In this document: positions 1-12,514 of the stretch, piece after piece
Position numbering within the stretch: the first letter of the stretch is position 1
Layout: the number at the start of each line of letters is the position of its first letter
Source of the DNA: Anisakis pegreffii
Taxonomy: Eukaryota; Nematoda; Chromadorea; Rhabditida; Anisakidae
NCBI GenBank assembly: GCA_035041965.1
Contig: JAPYMA010002088.1
Coordinates: 47,149-111,148, forward strand
Direction: 5' to 3'
DNA: 64,000 nt
Position numbers and translations under genes: made by a program
Notes under the pieces: generated by a model
What the model saw: the letters and a program-made list of their open reading frames with translations, nothing else
Told to the model about the DNA's origin: nothing
Database searches by the model: none

Positions 1-560
1 GATGCGGTTAGCAAGCATTAACGAATGCTTTGCGTGAATAATTGACAAATTGAAGTGGTGCAGATCATTTGCTCGATGCAGTTGAGCAATTCAGTTGTTC
101 TGCTTCGAACGTTACTCGCTGTTCGATATATTTAGATCACTGATCAGAATCTTCGATAACGGAGGCAAGTTGATCTTAAACAATGCTGAATGTTAGTAAC
201 AACGAGCAAACGATCAACAGAGCTAGAATTCGTTACAAAAGGCGCATAAAACAGAAATTCAACACTACTTATTTGAGCACTTCCATTGTCATCCATCACT
301 GTCGACTTTTGTTGTTGATGATTCAGTTCGGTTTCACTTTTCGGTTTATTGAAGAACTGGATTGAACTGTGAATACGCAGGGTGTAGTTTGATTAGTGCT
401 TTCTGAATTGTTGTTACGTGCTTATTCTCTTATTAAGTTCTGTCATGCTCAGTGAAGTCCGTGTCAATCCCAAATTTACCAATCCGTTTGAGAATTTCTG
501 GCCTCGGGAAGTACATTGGCTACATTTGACTTATAGAAATTGCAGAATCATTCTTCGATA
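1..560. other. Upstream region of the chitin-binding gene
   Basis: No convincing coding exon is seen. A 60-codon open frame near 183-365 resembles nothing and has no splice context. The only supported element is the 3' splice site at 544-545, listed separately. The promoter of the chitin-binding gene should lie here, but no clear TATA box is visible. Confidence 0.4.
538..545 (+). promoter_or_regulatory. Probable trans-splice acceptor, chitin-binding gene
   Basis: AAATTGCAG ends 15 bases before the ATG at 561, with no obvious cis donor upstream. In nematodes this arrangement usually marks spliced-leader addition. This is an inference from position and motif. Confidence 0.45.
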
Positions 561-3500
561 ATGAGTAAACGTTGTGGATTGTTACATGCTATTTTCTTCT
601 TGACTGGTACGTTTCTGAATGATCACTTCGCATAACTTCAGCAAGCCTTGCTTAAAACCTTCCCGAATCAGTTGAATTGCCAAGCAAAATCACTGTTGTT
701 CAAGTTGAACGTTACATTCGAATCGGAAGAAAAACGCCAACTAATTGGAGGACCCTTTTTCGAAAAGCAGTGAAAGAGTCTCAAATGACTTGCGATTAGC
801 TGATAGTGATAATCGTTTTTGACATACAGCCTATTTCATGCCCCGTGTTGGACGAAACATAGCTAATGCTGTTTGTGAATGGAAAAAGAGGCAGGCACAA
901 CTCAGTGTCGGTATCACCACAAGTTAATGTGAGCAATGCTTTCCAGCGATTATCGTAAGTCTCACTGATGCCCGACCGTTCGATTTCGAGCAATACGAGC
1001 CAATCGCCACGAACGAGACATCTGCTTCGGATTTCGACCAGCATTCAATTGAGCAAACAGCATTTGTTGTTGGTAAGTTTGTCTTCCTTCAAAACACGTT
1101 CTTCCGTCGGAATTTTTGTATCAATTAAATAAGTGCTTAATATGACCATTTCAGAATACTCGAATTTGTGTGCGCACCGCAGCGATGGAAACTACGCTTT
1201 GGGATGTATGAGTGAATACGTAAAGTGTATCAGAAAACATATGATAATCATGAATTGCGGTGAATCGCTTGTTTTCAACGAGAAACTCGGTCAATGTATC
1301 CCTAGGTAAATCCATCTTTTACACTGACGATATTGCCTATTTGAGTTCCTCTCACCAGTACTATGAATTTTCAGTCACCAAGTGCATCAAAAAAGGTTTC
1401 GCGCAGCAATTTCTGAAAACGAGACGATTTTAGTATGATGCTGAATTGAATGAAAAATTTAATTTTCAGCAGTGCCGTCAACGCCTGCTCCGACTTACCA
1501 TATCCACCGTCAACTGAAGCTCCTTCAGAAGTTGAACATAATATTACCGTAGCCAGTGAAGCACCAACGGTCACTGAGACTTCAACAGAGTTACCGAACT
1601 CAGTTTGCGTTCATAAGATCTCGGGTACGTACGCCAATGGTTGTTCGTCGGAATTTATCGTTTGTGTTGATGGATCTGCCACCATAATGCGATGTCCTGC
1701 AACGTTGGTTTATGACGAGAAATCACACCTGTGTCTCGAGAAGGTTAGTAACGCTTCTACAACATTTCTAAAACATTTTTGTCATGTTCGGATTCTACCG
1801 TCAATTTCTGATAAGAATTTTCTTAAGAAGCACTGACTGACCTACTATCTGCATTGCCAACATTACTTGCTGGATTCAGACGCGACAGCCCAGCACAAAA
1901 CGAGTCCTACCATTCTTTAGAGCAACAACTTCTCATACCTGATCAATATGCGCTTATTTAAGAAAGACGTGGAGGTCTGCGGTGGTCATGCCACGTCGTT
2001 ACCTGTCACAGAGACAACGACTGAAGTAGCGCAGGAGGAGACAACAGCCCCGTCAACCCCACAGCCAACACCATTACCTGGTGAGCATCAGCTACTTTGA
2101 TTATCGCTTTTGTTGTAGCGATATCGTAAATGACATGCGAAGTGGAATGTCAGAATAACAGGTTTGATTCGTCACAAAAGAATGCAATTTGTGGAGTTTT
2201 TGCGAGAGGGAGCGCAGAAGTTTGACCGATTCGACTCACGATCAGTTGATCTATAGGTTCATTGATTGATTTGATCTGTTTTCAGAGTTTTCTTGCCATA
2301 GTCTTCCTGATGGAATCTACGCTCAGCATTGTTCTTCAGTGTTCATCGCTTGTTCTCATGGTCGTTCAATTGCAATGCATTGCCCTGCAGACCTCATTTT
2401 TGATCCTCACTTGAAAGTATGCCAATGGAAGGTGAGCATTTTGATCATGTGATTGGATTTTGCGGTTTTGGATTCCATAACTTGGATGTAAACTGACAGA
2501 ATATACTTAACATATCACGAGATATTTGATTATTTATGCGTCAGCGTTAGAATTTAAGCAATAGTGTTCGCGTTTGCAGGACAAAGTCCTTGACTGTAAC
2601 GAGGTGGAGCCCACGAAAGAAACTCCCCTAGAGACTACGTTGGCACCCGAAATAATTGCGAACGTTACTGATGACAATGAGATCGCTTCCGACACAATCA
2701 CCGAAACAATCCCAACAACAGCACCATCAGGAGGTGGATTAGGATGAATTTTCCATCAAGAGATTCTTTGATTCACGATACATCATCCTCAATCTCCATG
2801 CATGTGTTCATCACAAGTGATTGTTTAATTTCAGATTCTACATTCTCATGCCACGGTCTTCCGGATGGTATCTATTCGCAGGGGTGCTCAAAAACATTCG
2901 CTCTCTGCGCAGCTGGCATTGAAACGAGCGTTAAGTGTCCTGGACGTCTATTCTACGATGCGCAATTCGAGATGTGTCGTGTGAAGGTTGTCGCTTCCTG
3001 CTAACGAATGCACTGATGATATTTTGATGGAAATTTCTGATTGTAGCAATTATTGAAGGGAAAAGCTTTCGATGATTATATTCGCGTCATTTCAGAAATT
3101 AAAAATCGCATTGTTGCTAGCTTATTCACACTTTTAAGGCCAAAATACAAGAGTGCATGAATCCTGCAACAGGCGATCTGCCCGAGCCTGGAAATGATGA
3201 AGTAACCACAGAACATCCAATGCTTACGATGACTGATGTGATCGTTAACTCTGATGAGCCAAGCCTGCCTACTGGTGAGACTAGTGATCGGTCGTTTCCC
3301 TCTTTGATTGACGACTCATATGGATTGATGAAACTTGAATGCATAGTGCTCATTTCGATTTCAGAAATATCATGTGTCGGTCGTCCAGATGGAATGTACG
3401 CTCTCGGATGCTCAACAGAGTTCGTGGCGTGTGTCGCTGAAAAAGTGTATAAGATGGTCTGTCCGGCTGGCTTGAAGTTTGAAGCTACGGCGAAGAAGTG

Positions 3501-6500
3501 CCTTTATGAGGTTATTTCCAATCAGTCCTCAGTTTATAGCATAGCACATTGCATAGACTTATTTGAGTTACCTGCCTGCACTTACATGTGAATGATCACA
3601 TTCATTTTATATGATGAAGGGAATGAGAACAATACAGTTGAATCGTTCATCTCGAAGTAAATTATCCTGTTTCAGCGGGATGTGCCGGCGTGCCAGGGAG
3701 CATCAACAACACCGATTCCTGGAAGTAAGACTCGCTTCATTCGTCCTTTTCAAGAAGGAATCTAGAAAAATTTTTCTCCTCTCTTTTGTCTCGAAATTTT
3801 CATAGAAGAAAATTTCGAAAGAATTTTGGCCATAGTTTTCTCACAGCCACAATTTTGGTTCCCTGATGATATTGTGTGATATCTTGAGTGGAGTTCGTTC
3901 ACGAATCATTCATCCAGATTTCTCGTGTTCCGGATATCCGGACGGAATGTACGCCCAAGGATGTTCGTCTGATTTCACGGCGTGTGTAGCTGGTAACCCG
4001 ATTGCAATGAAATGCCCTGCGAATTTGAAGTATGATCAGGATGAGAAGAAGTGTCTTTATGAGGTTGACACTTTTAGTAATGTGTTGTCGTTTCGCTTGA
4101 TGCTCTCTCCGCACGTGCTGAAATCAATAAGGGAATCTTTTGAAATTTCCGATCGTACGTCGATTCTTTCCGCAGTTTTCTTTTGCTGATGAGATAAAAT
4201 TGAAGTAAACATTGAAATTCACTTGGCATTAAAATATTCTCAAATAAATGATAGCGATTTATGACCGAACGTTAATAAATGTTGTTTAGTATCAAGTGAG
4301 CGCTTGTCAAGCAACACCACCTACAACGGAAGAACCGTCATCAACTGATACAATGGCCGATTTTGTGACACCCATTACGCCGTCAACTCTGCCCATCGGA
4401 GGTGTGAAATTTATTTGTGTGAAAAAATTCAGACATTTCACATCACGTCAACAATTTTAATGATATAGTCACTGATTTTAGCCTCTCCATGCTCAGCGCT
4501 CTCTGAGGGCATTTACGGTCAAGGATGTTCATCCAACTTCGTGGTCTGCTTCAAGAAACGAACCCTTCTCCTCAGCTGTCCTCACACACTTGCTTTTGAT
4601 GCAGTAACTAAACGTTGCCTACCACAGGTTAATCGCTTATAAAAAGTACATATTGCGATACATTACGATTAACCAATTGTACAACTGTACAATACAATAA
4701 TCGAAATACGATCAGCCAATCGACCAATTTTTAGCCATTCATTCAAGTGGTTTCTCACAAAAATTGCTACTTCAATCGACTCGAAATGAGAATTCAACAA
4801 TTTGTAACTTATGAATGTAAGGCTTTGAAACTTGCAGGCATACGTGTTGGCATGCACTGAAACAAAGATTTCAATCGTCGATGCGTTACGCAATGAAACT
4901 GAAATTGACCAACTAACATCAGCGTCTACTTCGATGCCAGAAGCGAGCGAAGAAGTCTCAACCATCGCTCTTGAATCCACACACCCAATGCTTATCAAAC
5001 CATCCTCGACGCCATCGACCATCAGTCACATGCCAATGTTCGCTGCTCCACAAGGTGCGGACAGTTTTTTAACTGACCGAGATTTGATTTGAGATTTGGG
5101 CAGTAACCAATAGTCTATGTCTGTTCTCAATCACTAGATGGGGAATACATGAAGCAATCCACAGCAGTCCAAGTTGACGGAGTAATTCTGCGCCGAACGG
5201 TACCATTGCTTTTTTGAGTTCGTCCTTTAACCTCAATATTCGAACCTGTTTTCAACGAACAGCTTCCTATTCAGAATTATGCATCAACGAACCAACGGGA
5301 TCATTCTCATTCGGATGTTCATCATTTTATGCGGTTTGCTCGTACGGCAAAGCACACCTGGAGCTTTGTGAAGGCAATCTGAGATTCGATATTGAGTCGG
5401 GTGTTTGCATTGAGGAGGTTTGTTGAACGAATAAATTTGCTCTTCTTTGACTAGTGCTCATCGTATGTTACACGTGCGATTTGTCTGATCAGCCTTAGAA
5501 TCATCCGTTTCATCACACACATCTCTCCCATGTATTCCCACTCTTCAAATTCTATTCCATCTGAATCAATGCAGTTTCCGTAAACTCTTCAAACAATTTA
5601 AGTTGCTTGTCCATATGAGTGCCCAATTTCCATCCATTCCGTCGGATCTCCAAATTGTCAGAATATTCAAATTGTTAGCTTAAAGAATACCAACATCGAT
5701 TTCAGGTGTTTGTTGCTGCATGTACTGAACACATGACAACCGAACCGACCACACCAACCACACCAACCACCGTATCTTCTGATGCAACACCACCGTGTCC
5801 AGGGTGCCCACCGTGCATCGTGTGCCCCACATGTGCACCGTGTCCACCATGCGAATGCGATACTACCACTCCGGAAGCAACACCATCGTCTCCTGTTACA
5901 CCCCAAACACCAGCCCCAGATGATACCACCACTCCAGAATTAGTAAACACTCCACCTGGTATGCCAAAATTTCTTTCTGTTCTTCACTTCTATAACTTCT
6001 TGAAATGATTGCTGATGTTGCGGATAATTTGTTTGTTGCTGTGGACAAACAACTTTGATAAATTATTAATTAATAAAATTATTAATTTTTGTAAGGACAC
6101 GAGGAATGTTGTTGATAATTGACAACATCATAGTAATAAGTGTTTAAATAGAACCACCACATGAGCTCATTGATGATCCAAGTACCATTCAACCTTCTAC
6201 AGAACTAACAGAAAGTGACATCAATCCAGGTTTCAAGCTTGCTGGATTTATGCATTCTTGAAATTTATTCTCATTTAGTCGTGCACGATTTGGAAGCATC
6301 GGATGCTTGCGGAAGTAAACACAAAAAGATACAATCGTTTGGTTTTAGATTGCACTGGACGTGACGGTAGTTTTTATGACTTGGGATGTTCCTCTGAATT
6401 TTTCAAATGTTCTGGTGGGGAGGCGATCCTCGAGAAATGCCCATCGTTCATGAGATTTGATATCATCAGTGCACAGTGTCTCACAGAGGTTAGTCGTTTG

Positions 6501-7641
6501 TGTTTGGCATTGCAAAACTACCACAAGACCAGTCGCTTTCAGGAATTTTTATCGCAAATTCTGATTTTTTGTCGATACTTCAGGAATACGTCTACGCTTG
6601 CGGTGGTCATATTCTACCACCACAGAGCAGCACCACTACGATGGCAACCACGACCGCTGCAGCTAGTGAACCTGAGCATGGTATTTTTTGAATATAGCGA
6701 AACTTGTTTTGTGAAAAAATTGACTGATTCTATGACAGCAAAATTGATTGGTTGATATCGAATTAGTTATTTCGTGGGTTTTGATTTTACTTCCCTTCCA
6801 TTTTATGAAACACTGAATGAGGTGAAATTTTTAGGGTCGGACGAACCGAAAATTATCGTAATCGTCGAAAAGGTCCTCCCCAAGAAAGGCGAACCAACGA
6901 AGCCACCGAAGCTTGGTGAGACCTAGATTGGATTGCAATCATGAATATTCCGTTCTGTTGTGATCTTTTTGTTGTGAAATCATTAGAAATTCTGGTATGT
7001 TGTCGAAGAATCGATGAAACGCAGTAATGACTATTGCAAGATTTCTTTTTAAATAATCGGTGAAATATCGTCAAGGATGCAGCTAACATTGTGGCAAACA
7101 GTTTCTTGATTAGAGAATTGAAATTTTAGTATTCCCATGTGAGGGTCTCCGCAATGGATACTATGCGTTGGGATGTTCATCGGAATTTGCTTACTGTATG
7201 AATGGTAAAACCGAATTCGAGCACTGCCCAGACGGTCTCAAATTCGATCCAGACCGCAAGCAATGTCTGAAGACGGTGAGCGATCTCAAGATTCGCCACT
7301 AGGCTCAACTCTTTTTCATCAGATAAACGTTATGAGATAGAATCGGAGGAATTCACTCAGATCATAAGGATATTGATGAAAACTATTGATTACAGGCTCA
7401 TGTGAAGTTGTGTCAAGGATTCACGAGCGTGGAGCGTAAAAACAGCGTTGGCTCGGGGTTGTATTGTAAGTTTTCTTCGTATTCGTTTGTTTTTATGCGT
7501 TTAATTGTAAGATGTTCTGCTAAAAAAGAATGCAACGTTCAAAATGCTTTGAAATTTATACTTTATGAACGCGAAAAATTAGTGCGTATAGTATATAACT
7601 TAATTCCAGGAGGATTCGATCAGCAGTTGTATGGTACGTAA
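561..7641 (+). CDS. Secreted multi-domain chitin-binding protein (10 CBM14 domains), CBD-1-like
   Basis: Predicted extracellular chitin-binding protein, probably of eggshell or cuticle matrix. The model has 24 exons with consistent phases: 561-606, 830-910, 947-1072, 1155-1305, 1470-1743, 1963-2080, 2286-2431, 2580-2733, 2835-2986, 3139-3274, 3365-3510, 3676-3724, 3918-4063, 4290-4401, 4482-4627, 4838-5054, 5275-5417, 5706-5958, 6152-6229, 6349-6488, 6584-6680, 6835-6915, 7130-7275, and 7396 to the end. It encodes about 1,069 residues. Residues 1-20 form a hydrophobic signal peptide (MSKRCGLLHAIFFLTAYF). Ten CBM14/peritrophin-A domains with the six-Cys pattern start near residues 91, 187, 266, 366, 462, 527, 613, 734, 892 and 998. 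Thr/Pro/Glu-rich linkers separate them. If the last intron (7466-7609) is removed, a TGA forms at the junction. If it is retained, the frame runs to TAA at 7639-7641. C. elegans CBD-1 (eggshell) has the same architecture with 12 domains. Orthology is inferred. Confidence 0.88.
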
Positions 7642-7856
7642 TCGAAGAGTGATTTGCATTTCAAAGACTTGTTTCTATGTTTCCATTTGATTTTAGTACA
7701 ATGTGATATTATAATTCAATTGTTTTATTGTGTTCTTAATAGCACTTCAAGTTATTTGTTCATGATGTTGTATTGTGATTTTGATAAGTTTTGACTGAAG
7801 TCATAAATGTAATTTAGACTGTGATTGAATATGTTATGAATATTATCGTTTCGCGA

Positions 7857-7866
7857 ATAAATAAAG
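7857..7866 (+). terminator. Poly(A) signal, chitin-binding gene
   Basis: AATAAATAAA lies about 220 bases after the stop of the chitin-binding gene. It is the first strong cleavage signal downstream on this strand. Confidence 0.5.
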
Positions 7867-8143
7867 CTCATAAAACTCTACGCTTCGATAAAACAACGAA
7901 ACTATCACCTACATGCGAACTGATTACACACAGCACTCCAGCTGGAAAGGAACGATTTGTGAAATCTTTCACCAATAATTCGGAACATAAATATTCTTCG
8001 CGGTTGAAATTGAAACTAATGATGAACCACACTGATTTATATTAGATCGATAGAAACTAGATTATTAGCTACGACAAAGTAAACGTGACGATTCTTTACT
8101 GATGGCAGGAATAAGGGTTAATTATTGGAAAACATCTTACAAA

Positions 8144-8379
8144 TAGTGTTCGTCGGGGAGCAATTTTTTGCACGGGGGGGGTCCCCGCGGGGAGTAAATT
8201 GGACGAGGGGGTCCCCGCGAAAAAGTCGGGGAGCAAATTGCGCGGGGAGGTCCCCGCGGGGAGTAAATTGGACGGGGGGATCCCCGCAAAAATGTCGGGG
8301 AGCAAATTGCGCGGGGGGAGCGCTCCCCGCGTTCCCCGCCGGGGTCCCCGACGGGGACCCCGTTCCCCGACGAACACTA
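8144..8379. mobile_element. GC-rich hAT-type MITE, copy 1
   Basis: A 236-bp element with terminal inverted repeats TAGTGTTCGTCGGGGA at the left and its complement at the right. It is flanked by a perfect 8-bp target duplication, CTTACAAA (8136-8143 and 8380-8387). The interior is very GC-rich and built of repeated GTCCCCGCGGGGAG and GGGGAGCAAATTG motifs, unlike the AT-rich surroundings. An 8-bp duplication and a TAGTG terminus are typical of the hAT superfamily. No transposase is encoded. A second copy lies at 40160-40336. Confidence 0.9.
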
Positions 8380-8464
8380 CTTACAAAAGTGAGATATTAC
8401 GACAAAATCAATCGGAATTTTGCATTGCACAAATTACGCGATGAAGAAGATATCGCATTCGTAA

Positions 8465-10799
8465 TCACATGAGAGTGACCGGTCGCAATTGATTTGAAAC
8501 ACCTTGAGGAGCAGTAGCAGCAGCCGGATCACTACTGTTATCAACTGTTGGATTGTTCAAAACGTGACGTTTCTCAGCGACACGATCCAAAGCGCAATCA
8601 ATTATCAGCCATGTAACGGCATTCAACACAATCCATCCTATCCATCGTAGAATTTCAGCACCCATTCGTAATTTACAACCTGAAATCATTCATTGGAATT
8701 CAGAAAAGTCGAAGAAAATTTCAGGAAGTGTGATTTGTTATGAGAACTTGTTAACAAATTCGTTCGAAAGGAGGAATTTCAATGATCAGGTTGTTCAAGA
8801 TTTCAAACGGGTTCAAACTACGCTGATGAGATCGTTGGATTTTTTGTTTTGTTTCCTTGTAGAGCGACAGGTCACCCCTAAAGTAACCTGCACGAACAGG
8901 CATCTCGATATGTCCTAAACAGCTCAAACCGATTCCAACGATAAACGTATAACTGTTTGGGTGTAAAAATCAGTTTTACATGCAAATAAAAAACAGTTTT
9001 ACACCGATTGTGATCTTAACACGATACTCCCTAAACATATCATCTCAAAAACCGATGTTAACGACTGATTCTGTGGTAATTTGTTGGCTTTTTGCATGAT
9101 TTAATTGACTCAAGCATGTGCCGATCAAGAAATCGACGCTAGACAATTTGATGATATCGAATATACTCGAATACCATCCGGAATGTCCGGAATGTCCACA
9201 CCATATTCGTTGAACAACGCCATCAAATGTTTATCATCAACAAAAACAACATCATTTTTGATGTTGTAGATCAACAATGCAGTTAGAAAAACGAGCGCAG
9301 ATATTTCACTGATCAGATAAACTTCCTGAAATTTGACACTTCAATTAGATTCATCAATTGAGGACAGTGAATATTTAAGCAGAACTCCTCGAAAAACAGA
9401 ACGCAGTTCATCCGTAATCAATTCAGAATTTATTTTGATCGAAAAAAATCTTTCCTGAAAGTTTTATATGATTCCAAAAATTCTAAACTCAAAAAAATAC
9501 CCCCAAAAGTTTTCCACACCAGCCGATCCAAAATCTCGCTAATTCAGAAAATTCTTAAGTAACAACGATTCAGTTGAATTGATCAGCTAGTAGCTAAGTC
9601 TTAATTGTAAGTAACGAACTGCAGAATAATTCAAAAAATTGTTTCACATAATCACGAAGACACTTTCGATAAGCTGAAAGTACTCAGACTGGTGGCAGTC
9701 AGCGATTAATATGAAGGCAAATAACCTGTACGAACAAATGTGCAGCAATTAGGCCAGGCACTTCATGGAACATTCCAATAGATAACAGTACAACTGATAC
9801 GATAAAGACCACTGCTTTAATAGCGGTGAATTGATGACCGCTGTTTATAGTGAACATAAACTGATGTGTTGCATAAGCAGCGAATATAACTGCCAGCAAA
9901 CGTGCTAACGTCTGCAATATAATTAATTTGTTCACTGAGATTAGCAAGCAGTCTCTGAATCGGTGGCGTACCTGAGGTGGAATGGAGGAGGGGGAGGGGA
10001 GCGGGAGGGGAGGAGGAGGGGGAGGGGGAGGGGGGGAAGGCGGAAACGCAGTGGACAAACCACTCCCTACTAAAAAAATTCTAGTTACACCATTGCTCTA
10101 AATGAATGTTTATTTTTCAGATGTTCACTCTAAAGATGTCTACAGTACACGTGCTACGTCCATTCTCAGCTCTACAATCTATATTCATTTGTAATGATCA
10201 AAATAACACCAGTGAATACTTTTCGCTCATCTCTCACAATAGCAACGAAAGAAGTCTGTTGTAAAGGCTTGAATAAGAGACGAAAGACTGAATTAGTGAT
10301 ATCAATTGATTGATTAGCATATATATCAATCCTAAATTTAACTCTCTCGCTAGTTGTGACGGTTAGGATAATGTATCTTATCAGATCACTTCTCTTGTAA
10401 ACTGCTCAAAGTGTGATGTGAGGCTACACAACTTTGAATTATAGGTTTCCTAAAGTCGACTTTAAAATTTTAACCCACTGGCTCGTAACAGAAGACCTTA
10501 TTAATTTATCATTGAGTTCTAGCTCTCCTTCGAGGGATACAGCCACCATTGCATGACTTTTAAAACTCAGCTTACGATTAGTGTATCTCTTCGATACATC
10601 TGTGTGGATTCCGTCAATCGGATTAGTATCAGATTTTGTTGCTTTAACTTACAATAACATTAATAGTCTTGTAACAGTCCTGAAGTATTCCGCTGGTGTT
10701 TTTGTCATTGCGATAATCGTCAGCAGTGTGAATGCTCAACGTCGAGAATGCCCTTCGTAAATTATCCGTTGCGGTGCCATTGAAATTGGATGGAATCAT
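8465..10799 (-). CDS. Four-pass membrane protein, function unknown
   Basis: Minus-strand gene of four exons: 10799-10653, 9911-9726, 9325-9175 and 8679-8465. The phases agree and give 232 residues. Four hydrophobic segments lie near residues 45-68, 78-98, 112-132 and 171-191. The roughly 45-residue N-terminus is polar. A loop between TM3 and TM4 (about 135-168) carries the short repeat DIPDIPD, and the polar C-terminal tail is Ala/Pro/Asn-rich. The start is the ATG just downstream of a 3' splice site at 10811-10812, so trans-splicing is likely. I do not recognise a named family; nematode genomes contain many small tetraspan proteins of this layout. Intron 1 holds a G-rich tract (9984-10040). 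The gene converges on the chitin-binding gene, with a MITE between the two 3' ends. Confidence 0.75.
9984..10040 (+). repeat. Polypurine G-rich tract (GGAGGGGGAG type)
   Basis: About 57 bases of almost pure G/A with many runs of three or more Gs on the plus strand, inside intron 1 of the minus-strand membrane-protein gene. The G runs are spaced closely enough to form G-quadruplexes on the non-template strand of the window. On the transcribed RNA it is a C/U tract about 70 bases upstream of the exon 2 acceptor. Confidence 0.8.
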
Positions 10800-10810
10800 T
10801 GGATGACACG

Positions 10811-10819
10811 CTGAAATGA
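10811..10819 (-). promoter_or_regulatory. Probable trans-splice acceptor, membrane-protein gene
   Basis: On the minus strand CATTTCAG ends 11 bases before the ATG at 10799. A TATAAAG box lies about 110 bases further upstream (10923-10917). No upstream donor or coding exon was found, so a spliced leader is the likely 5' exon. Confidence 0.55.
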
Positions 10820-11084
10820 AGGAACTTCGACGAATTTCGATACAACGAACCCAAAAGGGTACAGCAAACCAATGCAATTTGAGGAATAAAGCGGCAAACG
10901 AACCAGTTAAGACGACTTTATAGGCTCACAAAAATGGATGAATGCCTTTGATGGCATGCGATCACTATTTTCGTAGTGATATTATTCGCATTCAAATTAT
11001 TGCTGCAGACCAGGTGAACTTGCGAGATATGCAAATTCCCGCAAGCAATTGCTTTCAATCAATTGAAATTTTCTCCAGTATTCT

Positions 11085-11155
11085 GAACATTCATCCAATC
11101 GGATATGCAAATTGGTATACCGCTCGGCTCGAGCAAAACATTACTACGGTTCGCG
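11085..11155 (-). mobile_element. SINE-like repeat tail, copy A1
   Basis: Read on the minus strand, this contains TTTTGCTCGAGCCGAGCGG and TATACCAAT. These match the shared tail TTTTGCTCGAAACCGAGTG...TGTACCAATATC of the tRNA-headed repeat at 34487. The match is diverged and no tRNA head is visible here. Confidence 0.5.
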
Positions 11156-11289
11156 GAGGAAGGTTTGGTCAATCGTTTTGGTGTTCCTTTACTGAACACT
11201 ATTATTCTTTTGAGAAGGGGGGTTTCTGTTACTTGGGCTCATTATAGGCTTTTGAGTAATAAAAGTTGTTCTACTAGTTTAGCTTTGAC

Positions 11290-11375
11290 TTGTGCGCGAA
11301 ACCAAGTGGTGTACCAGTATCATTGATATTACCGAGTCTGAGTCAGACTATGATTTGACTTGTATTTAATTATCA
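11290..11375 (+). mobile_element. SINE-like repeat tail, copy A2
   Basis: Contains GCGCGAAACCAAGTGGTGTA, CCAGTATCATTGATATT and GAGTCTGAGTCAGACTATGA, followed by TTGTATTTAA. The order matches the copies at 23978 and 34345. It lies about 140 bases from copy A1 in the opposite orientation, so the two form an inverted pair. Confidence 0.6.
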
Positions 11376-12453
11376 GTTTATTTTAGCGCAATCGAATATG
11401 TTAAAAGATTTACCTAAACCTGATCACTGAAACAAACACAATTAATGATTTTATTAATAAGTCAATTAACATGGCCATCAACATCACGTCAGTGCGTGAC
11501 CATGCGTTTGTTTGGAGATGGACTCTTCATATGGACCATTCTTTCGGAGCAGTTCTTGAGAAATTGTTCTGACACGTTTCTCTCACATTTGTGATTCAGG
11601 ATCCTGTGAATTCCGTCTTTTAGGTTTGCAATAGAATCTTCTTTTCCTTCAAGATTCTTATAAACTCATTCTATCAGTGTCCTCGGAGAATGCTTCTGTT
11701 AGAATGCTCTTCAAATCGTTCGTTCTTAACAGTTTTCTTTAGGATTTGGATAAAGTCTTTCTTCCACAATTGATACGAACTCATAAAGCTACGTTTCGTG
11801 TGAATTGTTCTTTCCTCCTTCCAGGTTTCTTATAAATCTCACAAATTTTTTCCGACTTTTCTTGTCCTAATCGATAGGAATCTTTTCCTGGCAAATGTTC
11901 TACGCTTACATGACTCTCAGCATCATTTATTCAGCAGAATTGTTGAATCGTAATAAATTCTTTCCTTAACATCTGCAGATTAAACTTACCGCCAGTATAT
12001 TGATAGACTCAACCTTTTGCCAATTGTTTTGGAACGTGAAATAATTTGGCACTTTTTCCATCGACCATTTTGCAAAATAATCATCATTTCGGTCGACAGT
12101 GTGCGGTATCCGTGTTTTGGTGGCTGAACCCGCGTTCGTGGAATAAAAGTATATGCACTAAGTGACTTGAATTGAAATTTCCATCATCAGTACTCTTTAT
12201 TCAAAGCAAAATGAAGGGGAAAAATCACGAGAATCCATTTATTCATTTACTTTCGTTTTTGAATGCGTGTCATTCTAATTGTTCATCGTTCGTAATGTAA
12301 TTGAACGAGCGCTCGAAGGGTTTCAGTATGCATGGAGTATTTCAGTATGCAGTCTTCGAATGGATTACTTGCACAGTTGTATATTTACATGATGGCGTGT
12401 TTATAGGCGTTCGAGTGAAATAATCATATTCAAAACAGTTCTATTAAAATTCA

Positions 12454-12462
12454 ATATTTCAG
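12454..12462 (+). promoter_or_regulatory. Probable trans-splice acceptor, PSMB2
   Basis: CAATATTTCAG ends 52 bases before the PSMB2 ATG at 12515. The 52 bases between are AT-rich leader with no other acceptor. Confidence 0.45.
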
Positions 12463-12514
12463 GTTTATTTCGAGAAATTTTCGATATTTTCCGAAAGAAA
12501 ATATCGAACATTCA

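Larger units (their letters stand above)
10820..12460. other. Intergenic region, membrane-protein gene to PSMB2
   Basis: No protein-coding exon is recognised. The left part (11085-11375) holds two SINE-like tails in opposite orientation, listed separately. The rest (11380-12460) is AT-rich sequence with many TTCTT runs and no motif that I can interpret. It should contain the PSMB2 promoter. Confidence 0.4.

Noticed and set aside
183..365. 60-codon open frame upstream of the chitin-binding gene
   Set aside because: Chance-length frame; no homology or splice sites, and it is upstream of a convincing signal-peptide start.
5138..5199. Extra exon of the chitin-binding gene (DGEYMKQS...)
   Set aside because: It has an acceptor and open frame, but its end phase does not fit the next exon, while joining 5054 directly to 5275 does.
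5667..5950. Minus-strand Gly/His/Val-rich open frames
   Set aside because: They are shadows of the Thr/Pro/Cys linker exon of the chitin-binding gene.
8096..8472. Overlapping Pro/Gly/Arg-rich open frames on both strands
   Set aside because: They are translations of the GC-rich hAT MITE. The same happens at 39939-40602 around copy 2.
10942..11326. Plus-strand open frames of about 70-100 codons
   Set aside because: They run through the SINE-like tails at 11085 and 11290.
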